Part shown: positions 1-6,366 of the stretch, one piece after another
Layout of the letters: the number at the start of each line of letters is the position of its first letter
How positions within the stretch are numbered: position 1 is the stretch's first letter
From: CAYPHA01 sp964410215
GTDB taxonomy: Bacteria; Calditrichota; Calditrichia; Calditrichales; CAYPHA01
Direction of reading: 5' to 3'
Assembly (NCBI GenBank): GCA_964410215.1
Contig: CAYPHA010000133.1
Location: 1-6,647 of the forward strand
Length of the DNA stretch: 6,647 bases
Notes under the pieces: model-generated
What the model was told of the DNA's origin: nothing
What the model saw: only the letters and a program-made list of their open reading frames with translations
Database searches by the model: none
Translations under genes and position numbers: made by a program

Positions 1-24
1 GCCTGCAAACAGGGGAATTCTTTC

Positions 25-40
25 TGGCACAATAGTTGTT
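25..40 (+). promoter_or_regulatory. Candidate sigma-54 (-24/-12) promoter
   Basis: TGGCAC at 25-30, five bases, then TTGTT at 36-40. The GG at 26-27 and the G at 38 have the 12-nt spacing of the RpoN consensus TGGCAC-N5-TTGCW; the only core deviation is T instead of C after that G. The site lies about 40 nt upstream of the first start codon, a sensible distance for a leader. A TATAAA-like run at 40-45 could instead be a sigma-70 -10 element, but the bases 17 nt upstream of it do not resemble TTGACA. No enhancer (activator) site can be seen because the window begins 24 nt upstream. This is a pattern match only. Confidence 0.4.
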
Positions 41-79
41 ATAAATAATAGTGAAGTCTATTTTCAGAGGTGTAGAAAA

Positions 80-1384
80 ATGAAACAGTATATTTTATTA
101 ATCGTATCCACAGCTCTCTTGTCCGGTTGCTACACGCAGCTCGCCCTGACGCAGGAAGAAAGATGGCAGGATGAAGAAGCGTATGTGGAAGAGTATTATT
201 ATGAAGATTCGATGGATTCGGATGCGGTTGTGGAAGAGGAAGCCGATGTTCGCGTAACACACCATTACATCCATCATTCTTCACCGGGGTACCAAACGGT
301 TGTCCACTACGATCCTTACTGGGATTGCTGGGATTGTTATGATTGCTGGGACTGTTATGACAGTTACAGTATTCGTGTCGGTTTTGTGAGTGGATATTAC
401 TGGGGTATCTGGGATTATCCCCGGGGTTACCCCTATTATGCTTACGGACCAACCTGGGGTAATTACTGGTATCGCCCCTACTACGGTTACGGTTATTACG
501 ATCCCTATCCCTATTATTACGGCGGCCATGACGGCTATTACAAGAGTCCCTATTTCGAAAAGCGGCCATTCAGCAAACGCGTAGCCGGCCGGGACAATAA
601 TATCATCCGCAATCCCAGACATGATAGCGGATTGAGTACCATTGACAGGCTTTCTGACGCGCAGGCTGTCCGGCCGGTGCGGGCATCCGGCGGCGCTGCG
701 GCAACAGCTCCGGGTAACAAGACACCCAATCGCCCTGAACGTATTATCGACAGGGACCGGATTTCGGCGAACCCGGTTGCATCAGACGGGAAGCGTTCTC
801 CAAAACGCGGAGAAATCACACAACCCGATAAGAATCGTCAGCGGTTAGTTGACAACGATCGAAAACAGGATCAAAAAACAGAAGAGGAACGCATTTCCGA
901 TCGTAAATATTTTGGAACACCGTTACCGGTGCAAACGACCGTTTCAGGATCAAAACGCACTATCAGGACTACAGAAACCAGTCGTGTTAGCAAACAACCG
1001 AATACATCCAGGCGGTCCTCGGAACCGGCCCGCACCGTTCGCCAGGAATCTAATAACCGTAACAGTAACGCGGTTACAAGCGACAGACGTTCGTCTGAAA
1101 AAAAATCATCCGGTTCGAAGTCTTCTGTAAAGCGTTCAGGCAATGATACAAGGTCTAAATCGATTAAAAAATCGAGTCCGACCCGTTCCAGAAGCTCTTC
1201 AGGTAAAATATCACGTCCAAGCCGCTCCTCTTCACCTAAATCGTCCGGACGTGTCTCTTCCGGTTCAAGCCGCACAAGATCCAGCGGCAGCGTATCGAGA
1301 GGTTCTTCCGGATCAGGAAGCAGGAGCAGCGGAACCCGTTCCGGAAGTTCCGGTGGAAGCTCGCGCAGCCGCACGAAACGATAA
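80..1384 (+). CDS. Low-complexity lipoprotein: acidic N-part, His/Cys/aromatic middle, Ser/Arg-rich tail
   Basis: 434 residues, family not securely recognised. The first 17 residues form a lipoprotein signal with lipobox LSGC and acylation at C17, so the protein should be anchored in the envelope, probably the outer membrane. Residues 26-57 are rich in Glu/Asp. Residues 61-66 are HHYIHH, followed by H76 and four evenly spaced cysteines (C83, C86, C89, C92) set among Asp, Trp and Tyr. Residues 96-158 are Tyr/Gly/Trp/Pro-rich. From about 160 the chain is polar and basic, and after D356 it contains no acidic residue and no aromatic one, only Ser, Arg, Lys, Gly and a few others. ATG at 80 has a good Shine-Dalgarno AGAGGTG (66-72) with a 7-nt spacer. 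The next gene starts 15 nt after the stop, implying one operon. From memory, uncharacterised Tyr-rich/Ser-Arg-rich lipoproteins of Bacteroidota look similar. Function is unknown; surface adhesion, metal binding or polymer binding are guesses. Confidence 0.88.
   Translation: MKQYILLIVSTALLSGCYTQLALTQEERWQDEEAYVEEYYYEDSMDSDAVVEEEADVRVTHHYIHHSSPGYQTVVHYDPYWDCWDCYDCWDCYDSYSIRVGFVSGYYWGIWDYPRGYPYYAYGPTWGNYWYRPYYGYGYYDPYPYYYGGHDGYYKSPYFEKRPFSKRVAGRDNNIIRNPRHDSGLSTIDRLSDAQAVRPVRASGGAAATAPGNKTPNRPERIIDRDRISANPVASDGKRSPKRGEITQPDKNRQRLVDNDRKQDQKTEEERISDRKYFGTPLPVQTTVSGSKRTIRTTETSRVSKQPNTSRRSSEPARTVRQESNNRNSNAVTSDRRSSEKKSSGSKSSVKRSGNDTRSKSIKKSSPTRSRSSSGKISRPSRSSSPKSSGRVSSGSSRTRSSGSVSRGSSGSGSRSSGTRSGSSGGSSRSRTKR
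323..358 (+). repeat. Tandem duplication of an 18-bp coding unit (2 copies, 17/18 identical)
   Basis: Bases 323-340 and 341-358 are the same 18-mer except for one T/C difference (334 versus 352), which is synonymous. Each copy encodes the hexapeptide DCWDCY, in frame with the lipoprotein gene. Together they give the regular C-x2-C-x2-C-x2-C array at residues 83-92. The near identity at DNA level suggests recent slippage or duplication. Confidence 0.85.
977..1381 (+). other. Low-complexity segment encoding the Ser/Arg/Lys/Gly tail
   Basis: This is the 3' part of the first lipoprotein gene (residues 300-434). It is made of short recurring TCTTCC, TCCGG and CGTTCC-like elements that encode Ser-Ser-Gly, Ser-Arg and Arg-Ser pairs. 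The repeats are irregular, so no unit length can be given. Compositional simplicity of this kind varies in length between relatives and can be mis-assembled, so the exact length of the tail deserves caution. Confidence 0.6.
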
Positions 1385-1399
1385 TACAAAGGAAGTAAG

Positions 1400-2773
1400 A
1401 TGAAACGGCTACTGTTAACATTGTTTACAATTTTTCTGACAACGCAACTGCAGGCTCAAACCGCTGATGAGGCTGTGGAACTGCTCGAGGATGAAAATGG
1501 TACCGGGCTGAGAGCCACTGCTCTAGGAAATGCATTCACGGCTGTTGCCGATGATTACTCCGCCATTTACTGGAATCCGGCCGGTCTGGCCCAGATTCGC
1601 CAAGGACAGGTTTCCGCATCCCTCTATAACTCGGCGTTCAACAACCGTGCAAGCTATCTGGGATCGGAACTGGATGACAGCAGGACGTTTACAAAGTTTC
1701 AGAGTTTCGGGATGGTTTATCCGTTTCCGGTTGTTCGCGGAAGCTTTGTCCTGGCCCTGGGTTACCAGAAAGTCAGGGACTTTGATGATTTTGTCCGCTT
1801 TTCCGGTTTTAACACGGAAAGTAACGGACTGACTTTTCTGTATGGAGAAACAGGAAATTATGACGAATACCCTTTTGACCGCAATATCCGTCAATCCCAT
1901 TCATTATTTACCGACGGTAATCTGAGCCAATGGTCACTCGGCGGTGCTATCGATCTTTCTCCGAACTTTTCAGCCGGGCTCACCCTCAGTTTCTATGGCG
2001 GATCCAGCAGTTACACATCGGACTATCTGCAGGAAGATATTAATAACGTTTATACGAGCCCGATTGATTTTGATCAATATACCTATCAACAGAAAATCAA
2101 CAGTGATTATTCGGGTTTTGAGTTAAAGGCGGGTGGCCTGTTTCATCTTTCCAAAAATATCCGCCTGGGAACGGTCATCACCTTTCCCACCTCGATAACC
2201 GTCGATGAGTCCTGGTCTGAAAACGATGTTCTGAGATATGACAATGGAGATACGGAAGCCTATGATCTTGGTGCCGGCGAATACGACTATATCATTAAAG
2301 TTCCGTTCAAATTCAGTGCGGGACTCGCTTTCCATAACCGTTTCGGCCTGCTGAGCGGATCCGTCGATTACCGCGACTGGTCCCAGCTGAAATATGATAG
2401 TCCTTCCGACAGGGATCCTGCGGATTATTCCGATTTACTTGATGAAAACAAATATCTGCGTTCCGACTACCGTGCTGTACTCTCTTACAGTGTCGGCAGC
2501 GAGCTGAACATATTGAATACGGGGTTACTTCTCAGAGGTGGCTACCGGTATGTACCCAGCCCCTTAAAAAACCAGGGAACGGAATTTGATAAAACTTATT
2601 ACAGCTTTGGTCTGGGTTATGTGGTTGATGGCAATACCAGTGTTGATATGAGCTATGTACGCGGAAGTTATGAACGCCGGGCAGCCTATTACAACAATAA
2701 TCCCAATGTCTGGGAAACGGAAGAATCTATTGAAACAACGAAACTATTGTTCGGATTGAAATTTCATTTTTAA
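1400..2773 (+). CDS. FadL/OmpP1/PorV-like outer-membrane beta-barrel protein
   Basis: 457 residues, close to the usual FadL/OmpP1 length. Residues 1-19 are a signal peptide with likely cleavage after LQA. The mature N-terminus carries the family signature: GTGLRATALGNAFTAVADD (residues 34-52) followed by the WNPAGLA motif (58-64). The rest alternates short amphipathic strands and polar Asp/Tyr/Asn-rich loops, and ends in an aromatic-terminated strand (final residues GLKFHF), the usual BAM recognition signal. Known members carry long-chain fatty acids or other hydrophobic compounds across the outer membrane (FadL, TodX), or serve type IX secretion (PorV). Which role applies cannot be read from the sequence. 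ATG at 1400 has Shine-Dalgarno AAAGGAAG (1388-1395). The gene starts 15 nt after the lipoprotein stop and is followed by an intrinsic terminator, so it is probably the last gene of a two-gene or longer operon. Confidence 0.9.
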   Translation: MKRLLLTLFTIFLTTQLQAQTADEAVELLEDENGTGLRATALGNAFTAVADDYSAIYWNPAGLAQIRQGQVSASLYNSAFNNRASYLGSELDDSRTFTKFQSFGMVYPFPVVRGSFVLALGYQKVRDFDDFVRFSGFNTESNGLTFLYGETGNYDEYPFDRNIRQSHSLFTDGNLSQWSLGGAIDLSPNFSAGLTLSFYGGSSSYTSDYLQEDINNVYTSPIDFDQYTYQQKINSDYSGFELKAGGLFHLSKNIRLGTVITFPTSITVDESWSENDVLRYDNGDTEAYDLGAGEYDYIIKVPFKFSAGLAFHNRFGLLSGSVDYRDWSQLKYDSPSDRDPADYSDLLDENKYLRSDYRAVLSYSVGSELNILNTGLLLRGGYRYVPSPLKNQGTEFDKTYYSFGLGYVVDGNTSVDMSYVRGSYERRAAYYNNNPNVWETEESIETTKLLFGLKFHF

Positions 2774-2811
2774 ACCTTCCAAAACACCTCACTTATGTCC
2801 GAGGCTTCTGT

Positions 2812-2847
2812 ATGCCGGTTTTGATGCCAATCGAAACCGGCATTTTT
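2812..2847 (+). terminator. Rho-independent terminator after the FadL-like gene
   Basis: A perfect 10-bp stem, ATGCCGGTTT (2812-2821) with AAACCGGCAT (2834-2843). It can extend inward by a G-T wobble and three more pairs to a 4-nt loop (2826-2829). A run of five T (2843-2847) follows directly. It sits 38 nt after the stop codon at 2773. It should end the operon transcript and isolate the TonB receptor gene downstream. Confidence 0.9.
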
Positions 2848-2866
2848 AGTATTCACCGAATTTTCG

Positions 2867-2874
2867 TATTTTTA
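2867..2874 (+). promoter_or_regulatory. Weak candidate -7/-10 element for the TonB receptor gene
   Basis: TATTTTTA lies 26 nt before the preferred start at 2900 and just after the terminator. It differs from the Bacteroidota -7 consensus TAnnTTTG only in the last base. No convincing TTG or TTGACA element is visible at the expected upstream distance, where the terminator T-run lies. A promoter must exist somewhere in 2848-2890 if the terminator is efficient, so this is a best guess by position. Confidence 0.2.
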
Positions 2875-2899
2875 CGGGAACCCGACGGAGATGATGTTG

Positions 2900-5230
2900 A
2901 TGATACAAAAGTATATAATACTGACCATTCTATTCAGCTCTACTTTTCTCCATACTGCAGGCATTAAAGGCACGGTGCTGAGCCAGGAGGGCACACCTGT
3001 CTCTGATGCGGAGGTGCGTATTATGAATACCCGCCATTCGGATATTACCGATAATACCGGGCATTTCACGATAACGGGTGTCCCATCCGGCAGGTATAAA
3101 CTGGTCGTTAAACATATCAGCTATCAACCTATGATACTGGAAGATATTACTCTTCCTGAGGATGGCGTTACGGATATGGGCGATGTGTGGCTGGCCTATG
3201 GTATTTTTAACTCGGAACAGGTGGTTGTAACGGCCACCCGTACAGAGCATAAAGCCATTGACCTGGCGCAGCATGTCAATTCAATCCGCGCTCCGGATCT
3301 GATTGAACGGGCCTCGAAAACCTCTGCAGAAGCGCTGCGGGAGGAACCGGGACTGTTTGTCCAGAAAACCAATCACGGAGGCGGCTCCGCCATTATACGC
3401 GGACTGAGTTCCAATCAGATTCTGCTTCTCGTTGACGGTATCCGGCTGAACAATTCTGTATATCGCCTGGGTAATCACCAGTACCTGACGACGGTCGACT
3501 TTAACATGCTCGACCGGATCGAGGTGCTGCGCGGACCCGGATCCGTTCAATACGGCAGTGATGCCCTGGGTGGTGTCATCAATCTGCAGACGAAAAAACC
3601 AGCCTATTCGGAAAACGGTCTACGGATGAACTACCATGCTCTCGGCCGGTTCGCTTCAGCGGACAATGAAAAAACGGGGCGTTCTGAATTTTCCCTGCAG
3701 GGGAGCCGCCTTGCCCTGCTCGGGGGATTTTCCCTGAAATCATTCGATGACCTGAGACGCGGAGAGAACAGCTCAAACCCTTTGCTGGAACAATCCGCCT
3801 CACCTACCCAGTCACCCAGTGGTTTTTCCGCATCTGATATGGACCTGAAACTTATTTACAGCCCCGGCGCACAGCAGGAAGTCATCGCATCCTGGCAGAA
3901 ATCGGCACAATATGATGTACCCCGGTACGATAAGTACGAAAACAACGAAGCCTATCGATGGATCTATACCCCTCAGGAACGCGAGCTACTCTACATTTCA
4001 TACCGTAAAAAAGGGATTATACCCTATATCGACGCGTTAAAAACGACCATGTCTTACCATAATCAGGTGGAAGGCCGTGAAACACAGAGTGCGGCCGACG
4101 CTCTATTGGTCCGGGAAAAGGATGACATCCGCACACTTGGATTCACCACCCAACTTAACACCTACCTGCCCGGACAACTGCTGACATTTGGTTTCGACTT
4201 CTATTCCGACAACGTGCTGAGCTCGCGAACCCAGTCTGATCCGCTGACAGGCAGTGTATCCGCGGATCTCCGCGGCCGGTATCCGGACAATGCCCGCTAT
4301 GATCAACTCGGTATTTATTTACAGAATGAACTTTCCCTCTCGGAAAACTGGTTCCTGACTCCCGGTATGCGTTTCTCACATCACACAGCCCGCTTTACCC
4401 TTCCGGAAGAGAGTGGGGATAGCGGCATCCTCTCTTCGGTCAACCAGCACTTTAATTCCATCACGGGTTCCCTTGGCATGGTTTACAAATTCAATACACA
4501 TCTCAGAATGAGTGCACTTCTGAGTCAGGGTTTCCGCGCTCCGAACTTGAGCGATCTGTCCAAACTCGGGGAATCGAAAGGGGAGGTGTACGAAGTTCCC
4601 AATCCGGATCTCAGACCCGAGCGCACGCAAAACCTGGACATCGGCATCCGGTATAGCGGGAGAAGTATGGAAGCCGGTTTTGTTATCTATTACACACAAC
4701 TTTCCGGTCTGCTGGCCAGTGCCGATGCTACCTATATGGGACGCTCCCGGATTGAAATCGCCGGACGCTTTTTTAAAATTAAAAGCAAGCAGAATTCCGG
4801 ACGCGGTTTCATCAGCGGGATCGAACCCTATTTCCGAAAGCAATTATCTTCCCGTTTTTCCCTCAGAACACATCTTACATATACGTACGGTCAGAATACC
4901 ACCATGAATGAACCAATCGGCGGTATTCCGCCCCTGTTCGGCCTGATTGGTATCCAATATATCCATAAGCGGTTTCGAAGCAATTCCTACATGCGTTTTG
5001 CACATGATCAGAACCGCCTTTCATCCGATGACCGGGATGATCCGCGCATTCCTCCGGAGGGTACGCCCGGCTGGTATACGTTCAATACAAGGGTGCTGCT
5101 ACCCCTTACTTCGGGGATGAGACTGCACGCCGGCATCGAAAACATCCTGGACTTCAATTACCGGGAACACGGGTCCGGGATCAATGCTCCCGGCCGTAAT
5201 ATTATTCTTACGATTGAAATATTCCGCTAA
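2900..5230 (+). CDS. TonB-dependent outer-membrane receptor with N-terminal carboxypeptidase-regulatory-like domain
   Basis: 776 residues from the chosen start. Three in-phase ATGs occur (2891, 2894, 2900). The Shine-Dalgarno GGAG (2887-2890) abuts the first and is 9 nt from the third, which favours 2900. Order of parts: signal peptide (1 to about 20); carboxypeptidase-regulatory-like beta-sandwich (about 22-98); TonB-box-like VVVTATR (108-114); plug (about 117-233) with IIRGL, LLLVDGIRLNN and LRGPGSVQYGSDALGGVINL (210-229); and a 22-strand-type barrel to the end, with FRAP (545-548), NPDLRPE (568-574) and a closing GIENILDFNYREHGSGINAP-like segment. The protein takes up a scarce ligand across the outer membrane using TonB-ExbBD energy. 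FRAP plus NP[ND]L boxes and the closing IPPEGTPG and YREH segments recall heme/hemoprotein and BtuB-like receptors. There is no His between the two boxes, where heme receptors usually have one, so the substrate is left open. Confidence 0.93.
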   Translation: MIQKYIILTILFSSTFLHTAGIKGTVLSQEGTPVSDAEVRIMNTRHSDITDNTGHFTITGVPSGRYKLVVKHISYQPMILEDITLPEDGVTDMGDVWLAYGIFNSEQVVVTATRTEHKAIDLAQHVNSIRAPDLIERASKTSAEALREEPGLFVQKTNHGGGSAIIRGLSSNQILLLVDGIRLNNSVYRLGNHQYLTTVDFNMLDRIEVLRGPGSVQYGSDALGGVINLQTKKPAYSENGLRMNYHALGRFASADNEKTGRSEFSLQGSRLALLGGFSLKSFDDLRRGENSSNPLLEQSASPTQSPSGFSASDMDLKLIYSPGAQQEVIASWQKSAQYDVPRYDKYENNEAYRWIYTPQERELLYISYRKKGIIPYIDALKTTMSYHNQVEGRETQSAADALLVREKDDIRTLGFTTQLNTYLPGQLLTFGFDFYSDNVLSSRTQSDPLTGSVSADLRGRYPDNARYDQLGIYLQNELSLSENWFLTPGMRFSHHTARFTLPEESGDSGILSSVNQHFNSITGSLGMVYKFNTHLRMSALLSQGFRAPNLSDLSKLGESKGEVYEVPNPDLRPERTQNLDIGIRYSGRSMEAGFVIYYTQLSGLLASADATYMGRSRIEIAGRFFKIKSKQNSGRGFISGIEPYFRKQLSSRFSLRTHLTYTYGQNTTMNEPIGGIPPLFGLIGIQYIHKRFRSNSYMRFAHDQNRLSSDDRDDPRIPPEGTPGWYTFNTRVLLPLTSGMRLHAGIENILDFNYREHGSGINAPGRNIILTIEIFR

Positions 5231-5337
5231 ACATGAAAGCGTGGCCAGGCATCCTACCCTTGCACGCAAAAGACTAAATAATATATAAGTTTTTAAAATA
5301 CAATGTGTTACAAGGTTTCTTGTTTCATTAATATTGT

Positions 5338-5366
5338 TTGCAAGCTATGCCGGCAATCTTTATTTT
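5338..5366 (+). promoter_or_regulatory. Candidate sigma-70-type promoter in the 5231-5397 gap
   Basis: TTGCAA (5338-5343), 17 nt, then TATTTT (5361-5366); each hexamer matches four of six consensus positions. It lies 31 nt before the lipoprotein start at 5398. An 8-bp palindrome TGCCGGCA (5348-5355) sits inside the spacer, a position where an operator could act. The whole gap is AT-rich and holds no credible gene, RNA gene or strong terminator. The only hairpin after the receptor stop (GCGTG 5239-5243 with CACGC 5263-5267) has a 19-nt loop and no T-run. Confidence 0.3.
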
Positions 5367-5397
5367 ATATCAATAAAGAATAAGCCTGTCGTACCTG

Positions 5398-6366
5398 ATG
5401 ATGTCATTAAAAAAACAGTGGCCGTTATTTTTTGTTTTTTGCATCCTTTTTTACTGTGATGCGCCCCGGCACAACCCTCTTGATCCTGACGGCGAGGACT
5501 ATGATTTCGCACAAATCAGGGGAACGGTTCTAACTTACCGCGTTCCCCATCTGCCGGTACCTGATGCCGAAGTAGTCTGGGAAAAAGACGGACGGATAAG
5601 CCGTACCGGGCCCGGTGGTACTTTTGTATTTAATGAAGTAATGCCTGAAGACGACTGGCTTCTCGTTTCTGAAAAATCCTATTTTCCAGATTCATTCCGT
5701 GTTAAATGGTCCGGGTCACACCAAAAGGAGATTCGGATATACCTCAATGCCAAACCCGTTTTGGACAGCCTGATATTTTACAGCAGCATATTACACCTTT
5801 ACAATGACCTGCAATTGATTCAGCTTTCCCTTAAAGCGGCGGTCACGGACCCGGACAATGACGTGGATAGTGTTTATGTGCATAGTCCGGGACTTGAGGT
5901 GTTTGCCGGGCTCGAATACGATGTCGATTCCAAATTTTTCAACCGGGATCTTTCCATGCAGGACCTGGGTATCAACTCCCCCGAGGCTGTTATCGGTCAT
6001 GCTTTCAATCTTATTGTGAAAGACCGCCTGGGTAACAGGCTGCAACTGAGGAGCTCCGTAATCAAACGTATTATCAAGGAACAGATCGAGCTGATCAGTC
6101 CTGGCGGGCATGATATTGTCGGTTCTCAACCAACTTTACGCTGGGTTCCGTTGCAGCCGGGTTTTCCACTCGAATACCGTGTCGAAATTTATACAGATGA
6201 AATGAACCTGGTTCTGCGGGAGGATCATCTTTCCCCGAACACCTCGTCATTCGTTCCGGATACGCCACTCCCTCCGGATAAGTATCGTTGGGCAGTCTGG
6301 ATCATTGACGAATTTCAGAACCGCTCCCGGTCCAAGTACAAATCATTCGAGGTACAGAGTAAATGA
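5398..6366 (+). CDS. Putative lipoprotein with three beta-sandwich domains (carboxypeptidase-regulatory-like, Ig-like, FN3-like)
   Basis: 322 residues, no named family recognised. A basic, hydrophobic N-terminus ends in LFYC (C20). The lipobox is poor because Tyr precedes the Cys, but an NPLDPDG stretch follows at 26-32, a common feature just after the acylated Cys in FCB-group lipoproteins. Residues 39-116 resemble a carboxypeptidase-regulatory-like domain (RGTVL, PVPDAEV, GTFVFNEV). Residues 118-225 look like an Ig/cadherin-type domain with DPDNDVDSVYV (151-161). Residues 230-320 resemble a fibronectin-type-III-like domain (LISPGG, PTLRWVP, YRVEIYTD, KYRWAVWIID). There is no enzyme motif, so a binding or scaffold role in the periplasm or at the outer membrane is most likely. 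ATG occurs at both 5398 and 5401; neither has a clear Shine-Dalgarno, and the second is equally possible. The stop overlaps the next start by 4 nt. Confidence 0.85.
   Translation: MMSLKKQWPLFFVFCILFYCDAPRHNPLDPDGEDYDFAQIRGTVLTYRVPHLPVPDAEVVWEKDGRISRTGPGGTFVFNEVMPEDDWLLVSEKSYFPDSFRVKWSGSHQKEIRIYLNAKPVLDSLIFYSSILHLYNDLQLIQLSLKAAVTDPDNDVDSVYVHSPGLEVFAGLEYDVDSKFFNRDLSMQDLGINSPEAVIGHAFNLIVKDRLGNRLQLRSSVIKRIIKEQIELISPGGHDIVGSQPTLRWVPLQPGFPLEYRVEIYTDEMNLVLREDHLSPNTSSFVPDTPLPPDKYRWAVWIIDEFQNRSRSKYKSFEVQSK

Noticed and set aside
2..13. CCTG-CAAA-CAGG mini-hairpin at the window start, possibly the end of an upstream terminator
   Set aside because: Only four pairs and no T-run directly after it; the window edge prevents seeing a longer stem.
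39..569. Long open frame on the minus strand across the first gene's 5' half
   Set aside because: It is a compositional shadow of the Tyr/Asp/Gly-rich coding region; its Asn/Arg-rich product has no signal, motif or credible ribosome binding site.
871..1389. Minus-strand open frame of 172 codons opposite the Ser/Arg tail
   Set aside because: The Leu/Glu/Pro/Arg/Asp-rich product is what reverse reading of Ser/Arg/Gly codons gives. The + strand frame has the lipobox, Shine-Dalgarno and operon context.
2774..2890. Cobalamin or other riboswitch upstream of the TonB receptor gene
   Set aside because: The gap is only 117 nt, much of it taken by the terminator, and no B12-box-like or other conserved aptamer element is visible.
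4376..4843. Minus-strand open frame of 155 codons inside the receptor gene
   Set aside because: It lies opposite conserved barrel segments (FRAP, NPDL) that are clearly coding on the + strand; it has no family features.
5239..5267. Possible terminator after the TonB receptor (GCGTG...CACGC)
   Set aside because: Five pairs with a 19-nt loop and followed by A-rich rather than T-rich sequence, so not a credible intrinsic terminator.
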